DNA from: Litsea cubeba | Taxonomy: Eukaryota; Streptophyta; Magnoliopsida; Laurales; Lauraceae | Assembly (NCBI GenBank): GCA_012931725.1 | Contig: CM022949.1 | Location: 501,218-565,217, forward strand | Reading direction: 5' to 3' | Length of the DNA stretch: 64,000 bases | In this document: in pieces, positions 32,721 through 45,182 of the stretch | How positions within the stretch are numbered: position 1 is the first letter of the stretch | Layout: each line of letters begins with the position of its first letter | Notes under the pieces: model-generated | Seen by the model: the letters and a program-made list of their open reading frames with translations, nothing else | What the model was told of the DNA's origin: nothing | The model's database searches: none | Made by a program: the position numbers and the translations under genes

Positions 32721-34717
32721 GCCCAAATGTCATTAGAATAGATTCTAATTAGATAATACTAACTTGAACATTAGACTATAGAGGTTTAATTAATGGGGCT
32801 TAGTATGTATTTAAGAGGGTTTGGATTGATTCTAGGTGGCCCCGCATTGCTGAACAGCAATGGGTTATTTGTTTTTTCAAGAAGCAAACCCTTGCTTTAA
32901 TGGTTTTTGTTGGAGAATGGAGTCTGATTGATTGATAGGAAGAACATGAACTGGTGTCTGTGTTTCAATTGGTACATGGTGGATTCTGTTCTGATGGATC
33001 CAACCAGCTATTCACGGTGACCTGGAATCTCTGTGTTCGGCAAGCATGTTGCTCTTTCCTAGAATCTTTTAGTGTTAAGTTTTGAGATGGGCATGGGGCT
33101 ACTGAATGTAGCTGGTGTTTATTGTTCCATTCCTCTATATACCTGGTGGAGTGCAAATAATGGTGTAGTATCATCTATTTATCAGCAATGTGTTGGTGGT
33201 GAGTGAGTGGTGCAGATTGCTTTGCCTTGGAAAGTTTTACATACAGTTGCTAGATAGATGTTTAGGAAATTCTTATGGGAGCGATTAATGCAGTGTTTCA
33301 GGATTGGAAGTTGTTCTGTTCAGAACTTCTATAATTAAGTGGAGATGATAGAGTTTCATTGAGAAAAATAGAAATTTAAAAAGAGAGACTTTTCCAGTAT
33401 AGAAGTTGCTTACTGAAAAAAGAGGCTACAAAACAACACAAAAGGAAATAACAGAAAGCAAAATTACAAGATCCGACCAATGTGCATATGATCTCTTACT
33501 ACCCCCTTGGGCTGAAGGACTTCCTCAATTTGAAATACTGGAATGACAGTAAGCCAACTCTTCTAACACCAATAGTCACTTGATTTGGGTAAAAAAAATC
33601 TTTTGTTCCACTTAGTACTTGGTGCTGGTCGGAATTCTGTAGTTTCCATTTGTGAAGATATAAATGGAAGAATGTAGTCTGAGAATTAGGATTGGAGATT
33701 GGGATAATGTCACGGGGAAGTCTGCTGCTGGAAGATATTAGAAAATAACTGTTGTGAGGTGGATGCCTTTATGGAGTGTGGGAGTTTTTTTTATCAGCAT
33801 AAAGATCGTGAGTTTGATTGAGGTTGTACAATTAATTGTGTTGGCTCAGTTAGAAAAGGCAGTAGGAAGTGGGGGTCGTAATAGTTATATAACTGAAAAT
33901 AAGTATGACGTTAAATCTCGATAGCATAGTTTATGTGGTGAGAGCAGTTGAAATTATTATCAAAATCCTAAGATTCATATTTTATACTAATGAAAGCGAT
34001 TCATATCTAATGTGATGATTCCCATTTGTAGGGGAATCTTACGATTCGATACTTGTTTCATCGTATCTTATGAACCAAGCGATTTGGCCGAGTGAGAATA
34101 ACCATAAGCTAGAGGTTAATAATAGTAATCTTTTACTTTTTTTCTTTCTTTCCTTTCTTCTTTGTTAGTGTTTCCGTTATTTTTGTGATTTTGTGGAGGC
34201 TTTAGATATGAATAAGGAACAAGCTTTCAACTAAATTGATCAATTGTACCTACGGGGTTTTGTCTTGTATAAGTATTCCTTTTCTTTTTCTTGATTTTTT
34301 TTTCTTAGTGAACAATATTTAAACCTTAGGAGATTCTAACATGTATGATTGATAATTTGGGTTTCATTTTTTTTTTATTTAAAGAGAACAAGAAGAACTA
34401 TTGCAACTTTTTTTTTTCAAGATTTTCTTAGTAACATTGATATTTTAAACATATTTAACTATTTACATATATCCTAAATGATATATTAATATATTTTAAT
34501 GATGTTCTTCATATGGTTATATCATAGTAGTATTTTGTCATTGTATTTATGTTGCTATGGATGGAAATTAGATTGATTATGAATAAATACTTTTGTCTTT
34601 TTTAAATCATTATCCATTTTTATAAATAAATAAAAAACCCTATGATTTCCAATATGATTCCATTCCCCCCTTGATCAATTTGCCATACAATATCAATTTT
34701 CAAAACAATTTATATAT
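32721..34717. other. Downstream region of the SNRNP27-like gene
   Basis: Probably the rest of a 3' UTR intron followed by intergenic DNA. The matching acceptor and the polyadenylation site cannot be fixed from sequence alone. No other gene is seen. Confidence 0.4.
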
Positions 34718-35850
34718 GTCATTATCATTATCATTATCATCATCATCAAAGCGTTCTCCCAACTACATTGTTGAGGTCAACTACATGAATTATATTTTTT
34801 TCCATTCCCGTCAATCTTGTCCAAACCCTCAAATAGGTTGCATTTTAGATCTATTTTGACTACTTTCATCCATGTCCTCTTTGGCTTATCCTTTTTTCTT
34901 GAAGGCCCATCAACCTGCATAGAGTTTTTTCTTACAGGCACCATTGTTAGCCTGCATTGGATATGTTCAAACCATCTCAAATGACCCTTTCTTAATTTGT
35001 CATTTATTGATGCTATCCCTAAATTCTTCCAAATGCGCTCATTTTTTTTATTCTATTGTTTTTTGTTTAACCGCAAATCCATCTCAACATTTTCATCTTT
35101 GTTATACTTATTTTTTGCATTTGTTGTTTCTTGATTGGCCATCCTTCTTTTCCATAGTTTATAGCCGGTCTAACCAATGTCTTGTAAAATTTTTTCTTCA
35201 ATCTTGTTGGTATACATCGATTACAAAGCACTCCAAAAGCAAGTCTCCACTTCAACCATCCGGCTCTTATCATTCCTATGTTCGACATCCTCCTTAATCT
35301 CTTCATCATTACTAAATATAAAGCCGAGGTTTCAAAAGGAATCTCTTTGTGGTATCTCTCGAGCTTCAATTCTCACAAAAGTACATCTCTTTGTACATCT
35401 CCATTGATGTTGCAATGTATATATTTCATTTTTGTATGACTTATTTTAAAGCTCATGTTCTAATGATGCTTGTCATCTCTCATATTTCACATTCATGCCA
35501 TCTCCTGATTCCCTTACCAACACTATATCATTTGCAAACTACATATACCAAGGTACCTCCTATTGAATATGATTAGTTAACTCATCCAAAATCAGGGCGA
35601 AAAGATAAGGGCTTAAAATCAACCCTTTATGCAAATCTTTAGTTATCAGAAACTCACACATCTTTCCACTAGTAGTTCTCACACTAATTACCGTCCCTTG
35701 TATATGCCATTAATGATGTGAATATAACCCCCATTGGGACAACACTCTTATCTATAATCCACCAGATCAAATCTATAGGCACCCTGTCGTATGCTTTCTT
35801 TAGATTGATGAGGCCATGTATATGTATTGCTTTAAATAAAGCAAGCTCTA
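34718..35850 (-). pseudogene. RTE-type LINE, 5'-truncated and inactivated
   Basis: Read on the minus strand, the segment carries pieces of an RTE-clade reverse transcriptase: KKAYDRVPIDLIWW near 35800, LFALILDELTNHIQ near 35590, and then the catalytic region, where a stop codon precedes F-A-N-D (near 35530) in place of F-A-D-D. Later come IRAGWLKWRLAFGVLCNR (near 35250), the Tyr-Gly-x-Glu-x-Trp-like segment and RWFEHIQ near 34970. Frameshifts separate the pieces. The 3' end is an ATG/ATA microsatellite (TCATTATCATTATCATCATC on the plus strand near 34718-34748), the usual RTE tail. The element is dead. Confidence 0.85.
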
Positions 35851-36766
35851 CTCTTGCCAATGTTGAGTGGTGTCTTTATTTGTAAGTAATTTCTGCTTTG
35901 TGTGTTTCTAGTTATTATGTTTTAGTGGGTACTCTAGTCTCATTGGGTGTGCCCTTTTTTGTTTTGCATAGCGATGATGTTAGCTGCACTCCTGTCATTA
36001 CATGCAGGGTCATGGTTGAATGTCCTTTAGTATTATTTTTGGTTTTTTAATATTTTATTAATTCACCATATAAAATGATATCAAACAAATAACTATAATT
36101 TCATTTCTGAGATGAGAGCTCTTCCATAGCAGTTGCTATTAACTTAATGATATTGGGGTTATTGCTATTAACTTAATGATATTGGGGTTACGTATTACTA
36201 AGGGTTTTTTGTTAGGGGTGTTTTAGAAAGTACTTACAAAGCGAACCGTGATAAATGGGATAGGAAAAGCATAAAAGATCTTAAAAAACTATCAGAAAAT
36301 GTGCTACCACAAACTGGAGATCCAAGAAGATGCATAGTGATTGGAGAGGTTTTGGAAAGTTGGGCCCTTCATTCTAGATGCATTGCAAATTTTGTATGAG
36401 AACACCATTCGAAAAAAAAAAAAAAAGGGTTGGAAGAGAGACATTTTCTACCAGTGTAATTAAATTGTTGAAAGAAATATTGGGTATTTATTCATAAGGA
36501 ATTCACTCTGGAAGATTTGATTGATCTTGTTAAGTTGAAGGTGGCTTATGGGCCATACTGTAGGAAGAATTTAAGTTCTTCAAGCTGGATGATTTCTTCT
36601 CAAGTTCTGTTGTTCCATGTAATTTTGCTTCGTCTTTTAATAAAAATTATACCAATAAAATGGGTACTATGGTGCTGGAGGGTCAAACATAAATCCGGGG
36701 ATCCATTATCTAGAATAACTCATCTAGAATAGGATTACAAATGTTAAAAATTTCCATCGAGATGAG
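35851..36766. other. Intergenic DNA
   Basis: No gene is recognised. A 29-bp unit is duplicated in tandem at 36133-36190. Confidence 0.5.
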
Positions 36767-38657
36767 CAGGGGCGGATGAAGGGGGGGGCCCGGGTGGGCT
36801 GCAGCCCACCCAAGATTTGGGCCCAAAAAAAAAAATCCAGTTTAACAAAAAAAAAATCCAGTTTCCAAAAAAAAAAAAAATGTCACTATTACTTTCACAA
36901 CTTGTAGTCTTAGCTTGCAAGCATGGGTTTAAATCATGTTATTTCTTCTCTAATAAAATATCAGAGGAATTACCCCACCATTGTTGCAGCAGACAGTAAT
37001 TCTCATAGCTTTGATAAAACTTCATTGTGAGCTAAAAATGAAAAGAAAAGAAATAAAAAAAATTAGGAAAAAAAAAAAGTAAAACCGGTCGTCTTATGTA
37101 TAATGTATTGTATATTGATGATTATTTACTATCTTAGGTTATAATGTCGCATCATCAAGCGCCCAAAAAATCAATAACTCTTCTATCGTTCTATAAGAGA
37201 AAAGATGATAAATCTGAAAGTGGCGAAACTTCCACACCTATTCCTGATATTTCAAAACTTGATGAGGATGAGCGACGTCCTACCAAAGTTCAAGTCGTTG
37301 AAATTGAAGGAGTTGAACCTTCTTCTCGAGTCCAAAGAGTCGTAGTTGCACATTCTTCCAAGGCTCAAGAAGTTGCACCTATGAAAGTTGATGTCACTTC
37401 TTCATTTGAATGTGATCCGGGTAAACGCATTGCTATATATATATATGAATACCCGCTTAACAAACATGATGAAGTTCGGGTAGCTTATCTTAGAATGGGA
37501 CCTTGTCGACCTACTCATGAGAAAGAAAAAGATTATCCGGTGACCATATTTGGAAAGCAAGGCCGACGGTTCAATACTAATTGGTACAAACTATTCCCTT
37601 GGCTAGAATATTTACTCCACAAGGATAGAGCATATTATTTTTATTGCTTTCTCTTTGAAACAAATCCTCCGAAGCATCCGGTATTTATCATTAATGGGTT
37701 TCAGAATTGGAAGAAGGTTAACAATGGGACGAAGTGTCCTTTTTTGAAACATGAAGGTGGTCTTTGTTCTCCACATAGGTCGACGACAATGTATTGTAAG
37801 AATCTAATGAAACCTTCTCGACATATAGATAGTGTTTTCAATACACTTTCTAAAGAAGCAATTGCAAATAATCGGTTGCTTCTCCGAAATGTTATTCAAT
37901 GTATTTGGATGCTTGCATTACAAGGGTTTCCTTTTAGAGGACATGATGAATCGAAGAAATCAAAGAATTGTGGAAACTTCATTGCAATGTTTGAATTTTC
38001 GAAAATGTTGAACAAGAAAGTTGCCGAAATAGTAGGTGATTGTCCAGGAAATGCCAAGTATACCTCACATGGTGTTCAGAAAATACTTTTGCATATATTT
38101 GCCGAAAATGTGAGAAAGAAAATACGCGAAGATGTTGGTGATGCAAAGTTTTGTATCCTTGTGGATGAAGCACAAGATAATTCACATAGAGAACAAATGG
38201 CCATTATTCTACGATTTGTTGATCGTGGTGATTTTGTTAAAGAAAGGTTTTTGCTATTGTTGGTGTTGAAGACACTACTCGCGGATTGCATGGTTATTTA
38301 CATCGAAAGAGAGTTTGCTAATGAAGTCGACATAGAGTTGGTAATAGATGAATTTGATAAGAAGCCACGCAAGTCAAGATTTCACTAGTATCATGTTTTA
38401 ACTTTTGTTTGTCTTTTGTCATACTTGTCAAGATTTATTGTGAAGATATTTTTTTGTTGATTTTGAGTAGTATAATAAAAATGATCACTCTTTTGGTATG
38501 ATGCTTGTAGAAAATGAATTATGAAGATAGTACATAGATAGTTTTTTGTGAACATTGTTGCTATTTTTTATAATTTTTGGTGAGACATTGTTGTTATTTT
38601 TTTTAGTGTAACTTAAGTACAGCCCCCCCCATATTAGAAATCCTGGATCCGCCCCTG
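36767..38657 (+). mobile_element. hAT transposon with internally deleted transposase
   Basis: The element spans 1891 bp. Its ends share CAGGGGCGGAT as terminal inverted repeat, and it is flanked by a perfect 8-bp target duplication GAGATGAG (36759-36766 and 38658-38665). These are hAT hallmarks, and the transposase frame inside confirms the class. At about 1.9 kb it is shorter than an autonomous element of this type, because most of the transposase core is missing. Confidence 0.95.
37144..38388 (+). CDS. Truncated hAT transposase of the TTF zinc-finger (ZMYM1-like) family
   Basis: The 414-residue frame starts with an S/T-rich head. Next comes DPGKRI...EYPLNKHDEVR at about 91-112, which precedes the TTF-type zinc-finger region (RFNTNWYKLFPWLEY, YYFYCFLF, about 122-172). 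It continues into the DUF4371 part (GFPFRGHDES at 261; ILVDEAQDNSHREQ with the first catalytic Asp at 331). After about residue 358 the frame slips by one base in a T-run. At about residue 380 it joins the typical C-terminal tail (DCMVIYIEREFANEVD). The central core with the other catalytic residues and most of the dimerisation domain is absent, so it cannot be an active transposase. It retains a DNA-binding-type N-terminus and an open frame, so a repressor-like role is conceivable but unproven. Confidence 0.88.
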   Translation: MSHHQAPKKSITLLSFYKRKDDKSESGETSTPIPDISKLDEDERRPTKVQVVEIEGVEPSSRVQRVVVAHSSKAQEVAPMKVDVTSSFECDPGKRIAIYIYEYPLNKHDEVRVAYLRMGPCRPTHEKEKDYPVTIFGKQGRRFNTNWYKLFPWLEYLLHKDRAYYFYCFLFETNPPKHPVFIINGFQNWKKVNNGTKCPFLKHEGGLCSPHRSTTMYCKNLMKPSRHIDSVFNTLSKEAIANNRLLLRNVIQCIWMLALQGFPFRGHDESKKSKNCGNFIAMFEFSKMLNKKVAEIVGDCPGNAKYTSHGVQKILLHIFAENVRKKIREDVGDAKFCILVDEAQDNSHREQMAIILRFVDRGDFVKERFLLLLVLKTLLADCMVIYIEREFANEVDIELVIDEFDKKPRKSRFH

Positions 38658-41050
38658 GAGATGAGCAGAATTTTTGAACAAGATTGAGGGAAGACATTGG
38701 TGTGGGGACATTGTCCTAGACTCTTTAGATTGCTATGAGAAAAAGGTTGTGTTTGTGGAGAAAGGTGCTGACATTCTTGGATTTTTATGTGTGATATAGT
38801 ACTTACTTTCTAATGAAAAGAATCTGTCTCATCTGAAATGAAGAATAAGTGGTTGATATATATATATATATATATTCCATTGTCAAGAACCGGAACTTTA
38901 GGTAGAACAGGAAAACATCAGGTAGGGTTGGCCAGAGCCAAAAAGATCCTTTTCGAGATTGGAGCAAAATATTGATGTGGGGGGGCATTATGTCAACTTG
39001 GTTGATTAATTATGAGAAAAAGTGTGATGCTTTTAGAGAAATGTGGTGATCTTCTTGGAATGCTGTTGGGTGTGATTTAGTACTTACATTCATATGGAGT
39101 ATTCTTTCATTTGAAATGACAACTACGAAAAATCTTTACCTTAAATCTGCGTGTCTGGCACATATTGTTCTACAGTTAAGTCCTCTCTGTACATACTGCT
39201 TTTTGATGTTGATGTGCTCGTGGAATTGGGGCCAATGATCCAGATGGACCCAATTCAAAAGGCTCAAGGCAGTTTATGAATGGTCTAGAATTTTGATCAA
39301 TTGGGGTGTCTTTCTTTTCTTTGCTTTTGAATACACTTATATTGGAATAATTGAAAATTCCATTTTGGAAATAAGAAGGATTTTTTTAAAGTTTTTTTTG
39401 TCTTTTGCAGAAGAATTGATATAGTCGATTACTACTTTCATTCCCCCCCCCCCACCCACCCCAATACACACCCCACCGACAACCCTCTCTTTCACTCTCT
39501 TGATCAAAGGCCACACTCTTCTGTAATACAATATTGGGGAAATTTTCAAAATAAGGCTCAAGTTTTGACCACACTCTTCTGTAATTTCAATATTGGGAGT
39601 CATCATTGCATCTTTGGCAGGCACACTTGGAGGGCATGTCAGTTCAATTAGCAGTCAGCAGGTCTACTAAGGTGGACCCACATGCGGCAGCTATAATTTG
39701 TCATTAGTAATAGTATTATTCAAGTAATGATTTGTCATTAGTAATAGTATTATTCAAGTAATGAATACATGTTCAACATTAATTGTTGATTACTTGTATA
39801 CTTATTCTTGAGGCATTGATTACTTATATACTCTTTCTTTTTTTTTTTTCCCGTTTTGTACTTGTTCTTGAGGCATCACAGTTCATTAGTTGATCTACAC
39901 ACCAGCTGGATGATTGTATGTTTATCATCCAATCCTATCTGGGTGTCAAAATGTTGTGTGGGTGTGGGTCGCACGTACGTTGCATGTGGTTCTTTTTTTC
40001 TTTTTTTTTGTTGGGGGAGTGGGGGGGAAAATCTTTCCATGTTCCATCTTTTTATGCATTCTAGTTTGAGAAACATTAGTTCCATCTGTAAGATTTGTAG
40101 GATGGAGGCCTGGAAACTATAATGTGGGCACATATTTCAGCAAGGGATCATTTTGCCAACATGGAATCCTACAGCCAACTTATTTCATTGGGTCACAGGT
40201 ATTCGTATTTTCTCCACTTTCGATGATCAAAGCCGAAAATGGCTTTAGATATCTGAGCAGTGTTGAGAAACTTGATTCGTACATTGTTTCGGTTGGGCCA
40301 CCAAACCAAAATATTTTGTCCAATTTGGGATTTCGGCAAAATGTTTCGGAAAAATATATAAATATAAAGCGACAATTTTGGTAGGGCCCTATTTCCTACT
40401 TTCTAAAAGTTCACTTTTTTTAACTCAAAATGTTGTTTTCCTTTCTTTTAAGAAAAGAACAACCTTGCCCCTTTTATAAAAGTCTCAGCCCAGCCCCTTT
40501 ATAAATTTTTTCGGCCCAGCCTGCCCCCCATTATGGTCTCAGCCCAGGCCCTATATAAATTTTCTCAGCCCAGCCTCCTTTATAAAATTTCGGTCCCTCT
40601 TAACACTCTTACTCCAGCCCCTTTTTCTAACTTTCACCCTAGCCCTTTTTCTCTGAGGAACAAAGCTTGCTAGAGGAGGAGGAGGAGAAGAAGAAGAAGA
40701 TAGGGGATGAAGTCTCTCGTCGTTTTGAGGCTTCTTTTCTTTCTTGTTTTTGGTCTACCCCGTCATCTTCTAGGGGTTTTTTGGTCAGTTGTCCTCTTTA
40801 TTGTACAGTTTTTTTGAGCAATGAATAGTCACCATTTAAAAAAAAAAAAGGTCTCTCTCCCCCCCTCTTTTCCCACAACCAGCACTCTCCTTTCTATTTT
40901 TCTTAAAAAAAAAAAAAATAACAGATTTGGCCGAAACCCTAGATTTTGACCATTTTGACTGAAATTCAAAATTTCCAACCAAATTTTCAGAGTTTGGTTG
41001 AAATGGACCGAATTTTGGAACGAATTTTTTGACGGGGGATTGTTTGCAAA
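38658..41050. other. Intergenic DNA with short duplications
   Basis: No gene is supported. A 34-bp unit is duplicated in tandem at 39696-39763. A 28-bp segment recurs at 39511 and 39569. An (AT)n run lies near 38857-38875, and a GGCCCAG/CCCAGCCC-rich patch at 40480-40640. Confidence 0.5.
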
Positions 41051-41395
41051 GAATCACGGACATGCCGACATGGCATTTCTAAAAAAAGTAGGACACAGAT
41101 GGTCGGGGACATGTTAATATTTAATAATAATAATAATATATCTAATCATATACTAAAAGATAATATCATTTCAACTTTTTAATCAATTTAGCAATCAAAT
41201 AAATAAATATTCAAGTACCAGGGTATAAACGGCCGCCTTCTCTTTTCTTATTATAATTTTAATAATTTTCTCCAACTAAAACAGCTAGCATGTCCCTAGC
41301 GTGTCCGAGAAATAAAATATAAAAAAATAAGCAGGACACCAATTTTTAGCGTGTCGGACACTGACACGCCGGCCCCAGAGAGGTGTCCATGCTTC
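41051..41395. mobile_element. MITE-like element of the GTGTCC family, short copy
   Basis: The ends (GAATCACGGACATG and CATGCTTC) and interior align with the longer element at 50282-51111. Shared features are AAAAAAAGTAGGACAC near the left, ATATCTAATCATATACTAAA, one unit of the CAATTTAGCAATCAAATAA repeat, and the right-end block CGGCCCC(A/G)GAG. It has no coding capacity. Confidence 0.75.
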
Positions 41396-43940
41396 CTCGG
41401 ACTTGTTTGCTTCGGTCCACTGACTAGACTGAAATTATTCGGTGAATTCGGCCGAACCAAAACGAATTTTGTAACTATGGATATGAGAAATCTAAGATTT
41501 TTTTTAATAAGAAGAAAATTAAGATTGTATTGTCTATTCAAGAAAACACCCCCTATATGTCATCTATATCATTTTCTCAAATTGCTCTTTGTTTGGCTCA
41601 AGCATTTTTTTATAAAATGGTGACAGGAATTGATTCTGCAACCTCATGGTTGCAACAAGGGGCACATTGCCACTGCTCCAGGCTCATTTTATCTTCTGCG
41701 TTACTTTAGTCCACCACTAAGTCTTTAGTTTGAAATTGTTGCCACCCTTTTTATATGGTTGGGATGCTGCTACCAATAGCTAAGACTTGTATGTTTGCAA
41801 GGATAAGAGAATGATTTGTACTTGGACTTTCAAATACTCTTTTTCTATCTTTTTTCATAAAGACTGAACTATAGAAATTAGGAAAGGAAGTATCTTTTTT
41901 ATGGGAGAGAAACATATGCCCAATACAGGCTCCTGTTTTACCTCCAATATCATAGAGGCGTTCTCATTAGTTCTCTGCATTGTATACTACTGAAGATTCT
42001 AAAAGCGTATCCCTATTTTGATGCTTTTGGCATCTTCCATGCTCCTATGAAAATCTCTCATCTATTTTGTTCACTATTAGTTTGGTGAAACAGCCCTTTA
42101 TTGTATATGTTAATTGACTGACTGGTTTCATCTTTAAATGTAGGGGTCATTTATGAAGCTGTGAAGTATCGCTGGAGGTTGAGCAAATGCAAGATAAGGT
42201 AGAGGATTATTGAGCAATATTTTGGGTGAATTTTCGACCATGCGAAACATCAATGTTTCTCCTAGATTCAATCCTTGTACTAGCAGACTTAGATTTTTTT
42301 GCTCTACATCAGTTGGGCTTCAGCGATGCTATATTTCAACACTTAAGAAACTGTTAGATCTCTTTTACAAAGTAATATGCCTTATCATGGACTGCGGTTA
42401 CGGTTTTAAGCATTGTTTTTACCATTATGTAGCAGTCACTGAACTGAGCCATTTTTGGGCGAATTCGCAACCTTGTAAGTATGCTTTGTTTATTTTGTTT
42501 AGCATTCTGGTTTTTATGGCTGCGGCTATCTTACAGTCTATGCAGTTGTATGGAATTGGGCTCCCCACAAAGTCGATAGAACTCATTTCTAATGGGCGGC
42601 ATTGAAGACTATGGATGAGTGAATGGGTAGGAATGTAGGATTGAAAGGGAGGGCGACCTTATGTTAGATTGGCAAATGGGAGGAAACTCCATCATGAGAT
42701 AGGTTGGCATTAAAGAATGGAAGAAGCATGGGAAATGCAAATTAAGGATGCGTTTGTGCATGTATAGTGCCTCGGAAAGAGGGATGCAGGGTGCCCGTGT
42801 TTTGAGGATTTTCGTGGTAGTTGTTTGGTGCAGCTAGTAAAGGAGCTTAGTTTTTGCGCAGTCGCAAAGATCCCGGTCTGTCGGGGAAGAGGAAACGGCT
42901 TTTTTTTTTTTTTTTTGTTTTTTTACACACAAGGCAACCTCCCCTATTATTAGCCACCAATTATATGCAAAGGAGATTAGACCAAAGTAAAGAAAGGGTT
43001 TCTTTACTCTTATCCATAGATGGGGATTTAGAATCAATATCCATGTGGGCGGCCTTGAACTTGAAGGGCCTTATGTGGGCTGACCTGGATGTAAAGGTGG
43101 GCCTACATTGGACACAGTATAGTTGGAAATAACATGGCTGTAAGCATTTCAACCTAATTAACGCAAACACATATACTAAAATGCTCACTTACGCGATATA
43201 ATGAACAAATACTATATGAAAATGTTGTTGCAAAACTCCTTCCTAGAACTATATCTTTCAAGAAATTCCAATCATATCTTGAAAAAAACAACTACAGAAA
43301 ACTACCGAGAGTAAATTACATATCTTTTCGATGTAGTCAGATATAATATTCCTTTGAATGATTAAACTAATTTAGTATTGTACCAAAACGATGCAGGGCA
43401 GATTATAAAAAGGTGCATAACAAATTTTTGGATGGCTGTGGGCTTGGATTCCCCTTGTGTCCAGGTTGGTCTTGACTCATTTATAGCAACCATTGGCGCG
43501 TGTATATATGTGCCTTATGGGTCAGGCCTGGGCTTTTGAGTGGATACTGCTCAGTAAATGGCCTGGACTCAAGCTCAGGCTTAAGGCCCGATGGAATGAA
43601 TCTATAGTAGGGCCATGTATGTATTTCATGTTGAAAGCGGGATACATGTATATCTACTCTAGTTTGATTAAAAGGAAAAGATAAAAATAGTATTAACTTG
43701 TGCATGAGCACATTGCTTTCATTTCATCTGAAACCATTGTAGCCCTTCCCCTGAACCCACAAACCCCCTTTCCTCTTTCCAATCCTTCTACTATGGCCCC
43801 ACATCAGATGATCTCAACTGCTGATCTGGTTTTCCCACCATGGATATGGATGGAGATGTGGGTAATTATTTTTTTACTAGAATCATTAAGCACTAGAACT
43901 TAAAGTATTTATAATAAAAAGTAGAGATTTTATATCAACT
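41396..43940. other. Intergenic DNA
   Basis: No gene is recognised. Short frames have no domain. One T-run-bounded segment near 42900-43140 may be a worn element. Confidence 0.45.
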
Positions 43941-44014
43941 GGCCCATTAGCTCAGTTGGTTAGAGCGTCGTGCTAATAACGCGAAGGTCGCAGGTTCGAG
44001 ACCTGCATGGGCCA
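43941..44014 (+). tRNA. tRNA-Ile(AAU)
   Basis: This is a 74-nt gene whose acceptor stem GGCCCAT pairs with ATGGGCC, with discriminator A. The D arm is AGCTCAGTTGGTTAGAGC, the anticodon loop is CTAATAA with anticodon AAT, and the T arm contains GGTTCGAGACC. A- and B-boxes are intact. There is no encoded CCA and no intron. A TTTTT run at 44021-44025 should terminate pol III. This is the nuclear cytosolic isoacceptor; A34 is expected to be edited to inosine. Confidence 0.97.
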
Positions 44015-44100
44015 CATTTATTTTTAATTGGTTTTTTATATCAAGCAAAATATTTATTATCTTTTCATAATCTTAAAATTCTTTAACAAAAATAAGAAAT

Positions 44101-44379
44101 GGGGAGTTCTATTGGCACCACAAGTACCACATTAGAAGACAAAAGATGTATGTTTTTCTTAAACTACCCCTCCCTCTTTCCTCCCCTCTTCTCTCTCCCT
44201 GATGGGGAGGGGGAGGGGGCTGTAGCAGGTGGAATCCCCGCCGGGGAGGGGGAGGGAGATGAAGGGAGAGAGGGAAAGAAAATAAAATGGGAGGGAGGGG
44301 GATGGGTAGTTTAGGAAAACTCATTTTTTTTATTTTTGCGGTGGAAAGAGAGATTATTGCGGTGCCAATAGAACTCCCC
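44101..44379. mobile_element. MITE with perfect 19-bp terminal inverted repeats
   Basis: GGGGAGTTCTATTGGCACC at 44101-44119 recurs perfectly inverted at 44361-44379, enclosing 279 bp of mostly purine- or pyrimidine-rich DNA without a credible gene. GGGG-starting repeats suggest a Mutator- or CACTA-derived MITE. The flanks share AATAA-like text but no clean target duplication. It starts 86 bp after the tRNA-Ile gene. Confidence 0.85.
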
Positions 44380-45182
44380 ATAATAAATTACACCATTAAA
44401 AGAGAAAGAAGAAGATAAACCATCAAATTATTGTTTTTTTTTTAAACACTATCATTTAATCTAAATATATAAATTTATATTTTTTGAAAAATGGTATTTT
44501 TGACCTTTTTGAGAAGCTTGTATACATGTGTATTCTACAATACAAAACACAAATGAATAACATTATAAAAGCAACAATTAATCATCAAATATCTAATATA
44601 TTACATTCCAAAAACAAATTTAACAAAAAGAACAGTTCTAACGCGTAGATAGATGTTTAACAATACCTTGTGATTGATAGAAAGAGAGCATTCAAAAGGG
44701 TAAAAAATGAAGGGAAAGAAGAAACTATTTGATTAAAGTCCATTTTTCCCTTAATATCCACTATTTAATATTGTCCTTTTTTGCAACATTTATATTATAT
44801 ATGATTTTAAATCTTAGAGAGAGACCTATATTCACATACGACACTGGCACACTCACAAGTCCCTAACCATTAGCATTAACATCAGATCTTAATCACTTGT
44901 TACTTTTGTGGAAGGAATATGCCTTATCAACGAGCAACCTATCATCTTAATGGGTAAATTGGTCCTTGTTTCTTTCTTCGATAGCAGTGCCAACTAAATC
45001 AAATGAAGTCGTAATTGTAACTTCTTTGTTCTCCGTCATCATTATCATCATCTTCTCCTCTATGTTCAGCCTCTTCAACATGATGCAACCATATAATGAC
45101 TTTATTTTTACTCTTATTTCTATTTTGAATGTAGTTTTTTCAAAAAAATAAAATAAATTCTAGTACTCATATATGCTTCTTT
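44380..45182. other. AT-rich intergenic DNA
   Basis: Nothing recognisable beyond AT-rich sequence. Confidence 0.5.
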
